NCBI GenBank assembly: GCA_947453125.1
Contig: CANGGC010000183.1
Span: 1 to 6,137 of the forward strand
Origin: Planctomycetaceae bacterium
GTDB lineage: Bacteria; Planctomycetota; Planctomycetia; Pirellulales; UBA1268
Direction: 5' to 3'
DNA length: 6,137 nt
Shown here: one piece after another, positions 1 to 5,214 of the stretch
Numbering within the stretch: position 1 is the stretch's first letter
Layout of the letters: each line of letters opens with the position of its first letter
The notes under the pieces: generated by a model
The model's input: the letters and a program-made list of their open reading frames with translations, nothing else
Told to the model about the DNA's origin: nothing
Database searches by the model: none
Translations under genes and position numbers: made by a program

Positions 1-176
1 ACGACGGCGTCTGAGAAGGTCACCACGCTGTGATGCGCCCCGGCGTTGCGGTCGCCGCAGTCGAAGTCGGGACCGTCGAGAACGATCCGATCCGACGCGT
101 GGCCCGCGGCGACGCGATAACAGCGCCCCCCCGAGCGCCGAAACATCCACGACAACATGGCTCGAAGTCCCGACAC
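1..176 (-). CDS. Unidentified protein, N-terminal part, runs off left edge
   Basis: An open frame of 58 codons reads leftward off the window with no stop. The chosen start is GTG at 176-174, because AGGAAG lies 7 nt upstream of it; an in-frame TGA is found at 200-198, so the frame cannot begin much earlier. An alternative ATG is at 158-156. Third positions are almost all G or C, and the peptide looks natural (segments such as CYRVAAGHASDRIVLDGPDF and HHSVVTFSDAVV), whereas the opposing plus-strand frame at 30-215 has weaker third-position bias and a Pro/Arg-rich tail. I do not recognise a family, signal peptide or membrane segment. It is divergent from floA across about 380 bp. It could be a chance open frame, given the GC bias. 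Confidence 0.42.
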   Translation of the reverse strand, partial: MSGLRAMLSWMFRRSGGRCYRVAAGHASDRIVLDGPDFDCGDRNAGAHHSVVTFSDAV

Positions 177-219
177 GGGATCGCTTCCTGCGGGCGGTCA
201 AAGACAAATGCGTGAGGCA

Positions 220-246
220 GCCCCCGTTTTCCCGACACCCGGGGGC
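220..246. repeat. GC-rich inverted repeat
   Basis: GCCCCCG at 220-226 pairs perfectly with CGGGGGC at 240-246 around a 13 nt loop (TTTTCCCGACACC). It lies about 45 bp upstream of the start of the leftward gene, so it could be part of that gene's control region. No T tract follows the stem on the plus strand. In such GC-rich DNA a 7 bp perfect stem can arise by chance. Confidence 0.3.
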
Positions 247-426
247 ACGTTGGCCGGCGCGTCCCTCCTCGTCGCATTCCCCGGCAGACGGCCGCCAGCG
301 CCTCGCCACCCACCGGGTCGAGGGCGGCAGCATATCCTGTCATCCCGCGGGGGGTGGAGGAGCCTTCGCCCCCTTCCAGACGGGAAAATATCGGCTGTGC
401 CGGGCATTCCGGGGCGAAGGAAACAA

Positions 427-455
427 GGCCGGGACGGTTTTTCTTGGACCCGGCC
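427..455. repeat. Inverted repeat overlapping the floA promoter
   Basis: GGCCGGG at 427-433 pairs with CCCGGCC at 449-455 around a 15 nt loop. The right arm touches the end of the candidate -35 box (444-449), which is where an operator would sit. It is not followed by a T run, so a terminator is unlikely. A regulatory role is inferred from position only. Confidence 0.3.
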
Positions 456-472
456 CGTGCCCGAACTAGGCT
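444..472 (+). promoter_or_regulatory. Candidate sigma-70-type promoter for floA
   Basis: TTGGAC at 444-449 (five of six matches to TTGACA at the informative positions TTG-AC) is followed after exactly 17 nt by TAGGCT at 467-472, which keeps the T, A and final T of a -10 box. Transcription would begin near 479, leaving a leader of about 75 nt before the GTG at 554. Spacing is ideal, but the -10 is weak and no experimental support exists. Confidence 0.4.
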
Positions 473-553
473 TGGAGGCTTGCGGTCCCGTACCCCCTCG
501 GGTGACCGGGCCAGCCGTTTCCAGCCCCGCCCCTGCCCCGGAGCCTCTCCTCC

Positions 554-1519
554 GTGAACATGCTCACTCCGCCGGTGATCCTCGGCATCGGCATCCTCGC
601 CGTCCTCGCCGGCCTGGTCATGCTCCTCCTGGTCGCCAACTACGGCCAACTCTGGTTTCAGGCCTACTGGTCGAAGGCGCCGGTGACGTTCCTCGAGCTC
701 CTCGGGATGAGCCTCCGGAAGGTGAACGCGCGGACGATCGTCCAGGCGAAGATCATGGCCACCCAGGCAGGGCTCGGCCGGGAGATCTCCGCCCGCAAAC
801 TCGAGGCCCACTACCTCGCCGGCGGCGACGTGCCGCGCGTCATCCGGGCGCTGATCGCCGCGCAGCGGGCCGACATCGATCTCGACTTCGATCGAGCCTG
901 CGCCATCGATCTGGCCGGCCGCGACGTCCTCGACGCCGTCCAGACGAGCGTCAATCCGAAGGTCATCGACTGCCCCGATCGCGTGAGTGGCAAGTCGACG
1001 CTCTCGGCCGTCGCCAGAAACGGCGTCGAACTGAAGATCCGGGCCCGCGTCACCGTCCGCACGAACATCTCGCAACTCATCGGCGGAGCCACCGAGGAGA
1101 CGATCATCGCCCGGGTCGGCGAGGGGATCATCACGTCGATCGGCTCGGCCGAGAGCCACTTCGACGTCATGGAGCACCCCGACACGATCTCCAAGGCAGT
1201 CCTCCAGCGCGGCCTCGACGCCCAGACGGCCTTCCAGATCGTCTCGATCGACATCGCCGACATCGAAGTCGGCGAGAACATCGGCGCCCGCCTCCAGGCC
1301 GATCAAGCCGAGGCCGACACCCGCGTCGCCCGAGCCAAGGCGGAGGAGCGGCGCAGCATCGCCATCGCCCGCGAACAGGAGATGAAGGCCTCCACCGCGG
1401 AGAACCGGGCGCGGGTGCTTCAGTCGGAGGCCCTCGTGCCGAAGGCGATGGGGGAGGCCTTCCGGGCCGGTAGGCTCGAATCGGTCGGACCGCGAAGCGG
1501 CGTTCCTGCGCCGACCTGA
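554..1519 (+). CDS. floA: Flotillin-like SPFH membrane protein FloA
   Basis: This 321-residue protein is a bacterial flotillin, a scaffold of functional membrane microdomains. Residues 7-30 form one hydrophobic segment or hairpin at the N-terminus. The family signature GMSLRKVNARTIVQAKIMA lies at about 51-69, followed by the SPFH core with NGVELKIRARVTVRTNISQLIGG (156-178) and GEGIITSIGSA (189-199). A charged Ala/Glu/Arg-rich helical region runs from about 246 to 290. GGAG at 540-543 lies 10 nt before the GTG at 554 and supports that start; the ATG two codons later is an alternative. Bacillus FloA is about 331 residues. Here the C-terminus leaves the family pattern after AFRAG (residue 306): the usual stretch resembling GNLGVMDYY and IQAD is absent and a short Pro/Gly-rich tail replaces it. 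The usual nfeD partner is not next to it. Family assignment is strong; the protein's client processes are unknown. Confidence 0.93.
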   Translation: MNMLTPPVILGIGILAVLAGLVMLLLVANYGQLWFQAYWSKAPVTFLELLGMSLRKVNARTIVQAKIMATQAGLGREISARKLEAHYLAGGDVPRVIRALIAAQRADIDLDFDRACAIDLAGRDVLDAVQTSVNPKVIDCPDRVSGKSTLSAVARNGVELKIRARVTVRTNISQLIGGATEETIIARVGEGIITSIGSAESHFDVMEHPDTISKAVLQRGLDAQTAFQIVSIDIADIEVGENIGARLQADQAEADTRVARAKAEERRSIAIAREQEMKASTAENRARVLQSEALVPKAMGEAFRAGRLESVGPRSGVPAPT

Positions 1520-1823
1520 AGAGGGGCTGGAGCGGGGAGCTCGAACACCGCCGATGGAGGAAGGCCTCCGGTGAGCCAGGTCTCCCACGAGGCCGCGCCT
1601 CCCCCCCAGGTTTCCAGGGCTTCCTTGCCCGCGGGCCAGCGTCCCGAGGTTGCCGGCCTTGCCGCCCGAAACGACAGGGGGATTCATTGGAACTTTGCCG
1701 GTGGATCGGCCGATGAGTACTTCCGTGGACGCTTGTGTGCGCCGGTTCGCCGGCTGCCTCCTCCGGTGGAACCGGTGTGCGTCCGCTTCAAGCCACTCCG
1801 AACCCAAGCACGGGAGCTTCGAC
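1520..1823. other. Intergenic region with strong hairpin
   Basis: These 304 bp between floA and the small acidic gene have no convincing coding content. The open frames at 1571-1861 (plus) and 1684-1875 (minus) give low-complexity Pro/Arg/Ser products and overlap the real downstream gene. There is a small stem at 1556-1569 (GGAGG, loop AAGG, CCTCC), a run of cytosines around 1600-1607, and a long hairpin at 1740-1777. I found no clear promoter with well-spaced -35 and -10 boxes and no rho-independent terminator after floA. Confidence 0.6.
1740..1777 (+). promoter_or_regulatory. Long bulged hairpin upstream of the 82-aa gene
   Basis: Positions 1742-1753 (CCGGTTCGCCGG) pair with 1763-1775 (CCGGTGGAACCGG) as a 12 bp stem with one G·U pair and a single bulged G at 1768, closing a 9 nt loop (CTGCCTCCT). 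Two further pairs, one a wobble, extend it to 1740 and 1777. It ends 46 nt before the ATG at 1824, so it could be a leader structure for the downstream gene. No T run follows, which argues against an intrinsic terminator. Confidence 0.45.
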
Positions 1824-2072
1824 ATGGCCATGCGGAAACTGCGCGTTTACACCGGACCTGACCTCGAATCGACAAGCCGGTCGATCGTTCAGGAGTCCCA
1901 GCGGGCCGAGACGGTGCGGGTCACCCTCGGTGACGTCCTCCCGCTCCTGGCCGACGCCGTGGCGAGCGACCGGACGTGGCTGTCCGACTTCGCCGACGAC
2001 GACATCACGATCACCTCCGATCTCTTCGACGTCCTTCAGGCCTACCGGCACTTCCGCCGCCCGAGCGCCTGA
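1824..2072 (+). CDS. Small acidic conserved-looking protein, unknown function
   Basis: This 82-residue protein starts at ATG 1824, chosen because GGGAG (1812-1816) sits 7 nt upstream; the frame stays open further upstream, but that extension has no ribosome-binding site and looks non-coding. A second ATG follows at codon 3. The N-terminus is basic (MRKLRVYTG). The middle, VRVTLGDVLPLLADAVASD (31-49), looks helical. It is followed by TWLSDFADDDITITSDLFDV (51-70), which is rich in Asp, and a basic tail (YRHFRRPSA). There is no signal peptide, membrane segment or cysteine. The pattern resembles short conserved hypothetical proteins I associate with planctomycetes, but I cannot name a family. It stands between floA and the oxidoreductase, about 130 bp from the latter, so common transcription is possible but not shown. 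Confidence 0.75.
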   Translation: MAMRKLRVYTGPDLESTSRSIVQESQRAETVRVTLGDVLPLLADAVASDRTWLSDFADDDITITSDLFDVLQAYRHFRRPSA

Positions 2073-2089
2073 CCGGGGTCCCCCCCGCC

Positions 2090-2111
2090 CCACCGCCGCC
2101 GATCACGGTGG
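2090..2111. repeat. Inverted repeat abutting the extended -10
   Basis: CCACCG at 2090-2095 pairs with CGGTGG at 2106-2111 around a 10 nt loop (CCGCCGATCA). The right arm contains the TG of the candidate extended -10 element. It could be a regulator-binding site, or a weak terminator for the 82-residue gene; only a loose T-rich stretch (CCTGTTTT) follows about 10 nt later. Confidence 0.3.
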
Positions 2112-2117
2112 TAAACT
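2109..2117 (+). promoter_or_regulatory. Candidate extended -10 promoter for the oxidoreductase
   Basis: TGGTAAACT fits an extended -10 element (TG, one base, then TAAACT, which keeps TA-A-T of TATAAT). The region 17 nt upstream is C-rich and offers no -35 box, which is tolerable for TGn promoters. Transcription would start near 2124 and give a leader of about 80 nt before the ATG at 2206. Confidence 0.35.
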
Positions 2118-2151
2118 CGATCCTGTTTTCGCGGGGGGGTGATCTGCATCG

Positions 2152-2168
2152 GGGGCCCCGAAGGCCCC
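2152..2168 (+). promoter_or_regulatory. Leader hairpin before the oxidoreductase
   Basis: GGGGCC (2152-2157) pairs with GGCCCC (2163-2168) around the 5 nt loop CCGAA. It would sit in the 5' leader, about 37 nt before the start codon and upstream of the ribosome-binding site GAGAGGGA (2192-2199). It has no T run. A role in transcript stability or translation is only inferred. Confidence 0.3.
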
Positions 2169-2205
2169 GTCCCCGCGCTGCCCGCGCTCCTGAGAGGGAC
2201 GATCC

Positions 2206-3666
2206 ATGCAGGTCTCACGCCGCGATTTCGTCGAAACAGCCTTCGCGATGGCCGCTGCAGCGCTCGCTGCCGCCCCGCAGGCTGCCCGGGCCGCCGAACC
2301 GGCTTCTCCGCAGGCCGGGCCGAATGACCGGCTCCGCGTCGCCGTCGTCGGCGCCAACGGCCGGGGTGGCGAACACATCGGGCAATGGGCCGGCATGTCG
2401 GACGCCGAGCTGGCAGTGATCTGCGACTGCGATCCCGGCGTCGCCGGCCGCTACGAGGAGTCGTTCAAGGACGCCCCCCGCAAGCCGGAGTATGTCCAGG
2501 ACATCCGCCGCGTCCTCGACCGCAAGGACATCGACGTCGTCTCGATCGCCACGCCCAACCACTGGCACGCCCTCATGAGCATCTGGGCGATGCAGGCCGG
2601 CAAGGATGTCTACGTCGAGAAGCCGTGTAGTCACACCGTCGAGGAAGGACGGGTGATGACGCAGTGGGCCCGCAAGCTCGGGCGGATGTGCCAGATGGGC
2701 GCCCAGAGCCGTGGCATGACTGGGATGCGCGACACGATCGACTTCGTGAAGAGCGGAAAGATCGGCCCGGTGAAGGTGGCCCACGCGCTGTGCTACAAGC
2801 GGCGGCCGAGCATCGGGCTGGTCGACACGCCGGCGCCGGTTCCCCCGGGACTCGACTTCGATCTCTGGGCCGGGCCCGCCCCCGACATCGTACCCCACCG
2901 CCAGCGCCTTCACTACGACTGGCACTGGAACCGCCTCACCGGCAACGGCGATCTCGGCAACCAGAATCCCCACGAGCTCGACAAGGCCCGCTGGGGCCTC
3001 GGCAAGCAGGAGTTCCCAAAGCGTGTCGTCAGCCTCGGTGGCCGGCTCGGCTATGTCGACAACGGCGATGTCGCCAACAGCCAAGTGACGCTCTTCCAGT
3101 GGGACGACGCGCTCCTCATCTCGGATGTCCGCGGGCTGGAGATGAAGACCCCGGTGACGCACGGCACGGCGGCCGGCCCGCTCGGCGTCGGCAACATCTG
3201 GTGGGGCACCGACGGCTACGTCGTGTCGACGAATTACCAATCGGGCGCTGCCTTCGACTACGCCGGCCAGCCGCTCGGCACCTGGTCGGGGGGATCGAGC
3301 CGCGACCACTTCGCCAACCTCGTCAAGGCGATCCGCAGCCGGAAGCACGAGGATCTCTACCTCGACGTCGAGGACGGCCACCTCTCCAGTGCCCTGGCCC
3401 ATCTCGGCAACGTGTCGTGGCAGCTCGGCGAGAAGGCCCCCTTCGGGGCCCGGCCGACGATCGCCGCCAATGACCACCGCGTCATCCTCACCCTCGACAG
3501 CTTCGAGGATCACCTTCACGACAATGCCGTCGACCTCGCCGTCACGCCGCTCCACCTCGGCCGCGAGCTCGCGATCGATCCGAAGACGGAGAAGTCGTCC
3601 GACGAGGCCGCCAACCGGCTGTTCACGAAGGACTACCGCAAGGGCTACGAGCTCCCGCGGGTGTGA
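2206..3666 (+). CDS. Tat-exported Gfo/Idh/MocA family oxidoreductase
   Basis: This 486-residue NAD(P)-dependent dehydrogenase probably acts on a sugar, sugar acid or cyclitol outside the cytoplasm. A twin-arginine signal (SRRDFV, residues 4-9) is followed by an Ala-rich hydrophobic segment and a likely cleavage near ARAAEP (27-32). The Rossmann fold begins with LRVAVVGANGRG (43-54), giving a glycine-rich cofactor loop. IATPNHWHAL lies at 114-123, and the family EKP motif with its conserved lysine is at 138-140. The GNGDLGNQNPHELDKARW segment (246-263) holds the usual active-site histidine (H256), but the aspartate expected four residues earlier in inositol dehydrogenases is Asn252. The C-terminal α/β domain follows. 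The start is supported by GAGAGGGA 6 nt upstream. Length and layout fit the Tat-linked planctomycete subgroup. The substrate cannot be told from sequence. It converges with the glycosyltransferase gene across 4 bp. Confidence 0.93.
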   Translation: MQVSRRDFVETAFAMAAAALAAAPQAARAAEPASPQAGPNDRLRVAVVGANGRGGEHIGQWAGMSDAELAVICDCDPGVAGRYEESFKDAPRKPEYVQDIRRVLDRKDIDVVSIATPNHWHALMSIWAMQAGKDVYVEKPCSHTVEEGRVMTQWARKLGRMCQMGAQSRGMTGMRDTIDFVKSGKIGPVKVAHALCYKRRPSIGLVDTPAPVPPGLDFDLWAGPAPDIVPHRQRLHYDWHWNRLTGNGDLGNQNPHELDKARWGLGKQEFPKRVVSLGGRLGYVDNGDVANSQVTLFQWDDALLISDVRGLEMKTPVTHGTAAGPLGVGNIWWGTDGYVVSTNYQSGAAFDYAGQPLGTWSGGSSRDHFANLVKAIRSRKHEDLYLDVEDGHLSSALAHLGNVSWQLGEKAPFGARPTIAANDHRVILTLDSFEDHLHDNAVDLAVTPLHLGRELAIDPKTEKSSDEAANRLFTKDYRKGYELPRV

Positions 3667-3670
3667 GCCC

Positions 3671-4861
3671 TCAGGCCCCGCCGAGGAGCTTCCTGCCGAC
3701 AGCGGCCCGGGCTGCGGGGCTGGCATGACGCTCGAAGAGCAGCTTCTCAGCCGCTCCCTGCAGCTCGAGCCTCCGGGCGCGCGAGCCGAGGAGCTGGCAG
3801 ACAGCTTCCGCGAACGCGATGGGGGTGTCGGCGATCAGGGCGGCGCCATGTTCTGCAGGCGTGCCCCGGCTCGCAAGCGACGTGGAGACGACCGGAAGGC
3901 CGTGCCACATCATGTCGAGTACCTTCACCTTCACCCCGGTGCCGAGGCGGATCGGCGCGATTCCCAGCGCCGCGCTCCCGAGATCCCGCGCGAACTGCTC
4001 CTCGGGGATGCGCCCCAACCAGTCGACGTTCGGGCTTCTCAGGCCGTTGCGGTTCCCTCCCCCGAAGACGCGCAAACGGGCAGCGGGGTAGCGATTCAGC
4101 ACCGCGGGGAAGACGTCGGCAAGAAACCACACAAGCGCGTCGCGGTTAGGACCGTAATCGACCGATCCGAGGAAGGCGATCGAGTCGCCCTCGAGCGTGG
4201 GAAGCGTCGACGGCAGATCGGGAAGTGGGACGTCGAGGCTCTGACTTCCCTCGATCCCGAGGGCCTCGTAAGCCTGCCGGTCGAACGGCGTCAGCGTCAG
4301 GACGGAATCGAACTGCGGGCCGACGCGCTTAACGAAGGCTCGCATCTGGGCGGCGCGGTGGTGGAGCCACGCGCGCCTGGGGAGCGAGGGCTCCTGACGG
4401 GCCTCGAGATCGATCGTGACGTGATCGGCATCGTGGAGGATGAGACTCGTCTGCGACTCGAGACCCTCGAGGAGGGGTGCGACGGTGTAATATTCGGCGA
4501 TAATCCGCTGGTAACGCCGCTCGGCGAGGATGCGTGCGAGCAGCGCCCGGGCCCGTCGGCCCGATTCATAGAACACCGACCGCGGGGTCGAGGTGAGCTC
4601 GCTGCGGAGCGTGTAAGAGAGCCGGCAGCCGATCCGCCGCGAAAGCCCTCCGGAGTTGTCGGTATCGGCGACGAAGACGTTCCGAAACGGGCAGGAGGGT
4701 TCGGCGGCCTGCGCCTCTTCCCGTGCCGTCAGCCGCAGGCAGAGCAGGTCGATGGCGTGGTCGTCCTGGAGGCAGGAAACGAGCCCCGTGGAGACGAGGC
4801 TGCTCCCATCGTGCACCACCCCAGGCATGCGGGATTTGATCCACAGGATGTCGTTGCTCAC
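3671..4861 (-). CDS. GT4-type glycosyltransferase
   Basis: This protein of about 396 residues resembles GT-B fold family 4 glycosyltransferases that add a sugar from a nucleotide donor to surface glycans, lipids or exopolysaccharide. The N-terminal domain opens with ILWIKSRMPG. The C-terminal donor domain begins with IAFLGSVDYGPNRDALVWF and continues with LRVFGGG, VDWLGRIP and the donor-site stretch APIRLGTGVKVKVLDMMWHG followed by LPVVST. In the E-x7-E region of classical GT4 enzymes the second acid is Asp and the first is not Glu, as in related GTGxKxK-type transferases. No membrane segment is seen. I prefer GTG at 4861-4859 because GAGGTG (4870-4865) precedes it; GTG at 4867 adds only two residues. 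It is last in the leftward operon, 29 nt after the truncated GT2 gene. Family call is firm; donor and acceptor are unknown. Confidence 0.88.
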   Translation of the reverse strand: MSNDILWIKSRMPGVVHDGSSLVSTGLVSCLQDDHAIDLLCLRLTAREEAQAAEPSCPFRNVFVADTDNSGGLSRRIGCRLSYTLRSELTSTPRSVFYESGRRARALLARILAERRYQRIIAEYYTVAPLLEGLESQTSLILHDADHVTIDLEARQEPSLPRRAWLHHRAAQMRAFVKRVGPQFDSVLTLTPFDRQAYEALGIEGSQSLDVPLPDLPSTLPTLEGDSIAFLGSVDYGPNRDALVWFLADVFPAVLNRYPAARLRVFGGGNRNGLRSPNVDWLGRIPEEQFARDLGSAALGIAPIRLGTGVKVKVLDMMWHGLPVVSTSLASRGTPAEHGAALIADTPIAFAEAVCQLLGSRARRLELQGAAEKLLFERHASPAARAAVGRKLLGGA

Positions 4862-4890
4862 GGCCACCTCAAGCTCGCCTGACGATCCGG

Positions 4891-5199
4891 TCAGCCCCGT
4901 CGCAGACGGTTTGTCAGCCAGGCCCGGGCCAATTCAAGGAGGCGGTTGCGGGTCCCGTTGCCGCCGCGGTGGGGCTCGGCGTGGATCGACACCCGTGCAT
5001 CGCCGCGGTAGCGCTCGAGGACCGCAAGGCTCGCGTCGGTCGAGCCGTCATCGGCGACGATCACCTCGATGTCGCGGAAAGTCTGCAAGAGAGCCGAGTC
5101 GACCGCCCGCACCACCGTGGCCGACGCGTTGTCGCAGGGGATGAGGATGGAAACGCGTGGCGTCATCGGGGAGATGCCGGAAGGCCTGGAGTTCGGCAT
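4891..5199 (-). CDS. Truncated family 2 glycosyltransferase (N-terminal half-domain), probable remnant
   Basis: The 102-residue product starts like a GT-A family 2 glycosyltransferase: RVSILIPCDNASATVVRAVD (15-34), then the strand IEVIVADDGSTD (44-55) with its nucleotide-binding acids, and GGNGTRNRLLELAR (79-92), which in full-length enzymes leads into a strand ending in the metal-binding DXD motif. Here the reading ends within ten residues (AWLTNRLRRG), so the DXD and the whole acceptor half are missing; full enzymes are usually 230-350 residues. The next gene begins 29 nt later and none of its frames carries the missing part, so this looks like a 3' deletion rather than a simple frameshift. 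The start at 5199 follows the acetyltransferase stop by 15 nt with only a weak GGTG; ATG at 5166 (MTPRVSILIP) fits the family better but has no ribosome-binding site. Catalysis is unlikely. Confidence 0.75.
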   Translation of the reverse strand: MPNSRPSGISPMTPRVSILIPCDNASATVVRAVDSALLQTFRDIEVIVADDGSTDASLAVLERYRGDARVSIHAEPHRGGNGTRNRLLELARAWLTNRLRRG

Positions 5200-5214
5200 C
5201 CTACCACACCACGC

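Larger units (their letters stand above)
177..553. other. Intergenic region between divergent units
   Basis: This 377 bp stretch separates the leftward edge gene from floA. The frames crossing it read as Pro/Arg/Gly-rich products with poor codon structure, so I see no gene. It contains a candidate rightward promoter at 444-472, an inverted repeat overlapping it (427-455), and another GC-rich inverted repeat at 220-246. No convincing leftward promoter was found. Confidence 0.6.

Noticed and set aside
157..1473. 438-codon plus-strand frame overlapping floA
   Set aside because: It is out of frame with floA and is almost pure Arg/Pro/His/Gly in its second half, typical of a shifted GC-rich frame.
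1556..1569. Small stem GGAGG-AAGG-CCTCC as a floA terminator
   Set aside because: It has only five pairs, no T run, and lies 37 nt after the stop; too weak to call.
1598..1608. Cytosine run as a frameshifting or slippage site
   Set aside because: It lies outside any supported gene, so programmed slippage has nothing to act on.
1713..1823. Longer N-terminus for the 82-residue protein starting at 1713
   Set aside because: The extension would run through the 1740-1777 hairpin, has Ser/Arg/Cys-rich content unlike the rest, and the GGGAG at 1812-1816 clearly marks ATG 1824.
20..1831. 603-codon open frame on the minus strand covering floA and its flanks
   Set aside because: It lies antisense to a clear FloA gene and spans two non-coding gaps. 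The product is Arg/Gly/Asp-rich with no family pattern, as expected from the mirrored frame of GC-biased codons.
1571..1861. Possible 96-residue protein in the gap after floA
   Set aside because: It has a GTG start without a clear ribosome-binding site, low-complexity composition, and overlaps the start of the better supported 82-residue gene.
2215..3726. 503-codon open frame on the minus strand opposite the oxidoreductase
   Set aside because: It is antisense to a strongly supported Gfo/Idh/MocA gene; composition is Val/Glu/Arg/Gly-rich with no motif.
3389..4882. 497-codon open frame on the plus strand opposite the GT4 gene
   Set aside because: Its product begins inside the oxidoreductase in another frame and has no domain, while the minus strand encodes recognisable GT4 motifs.
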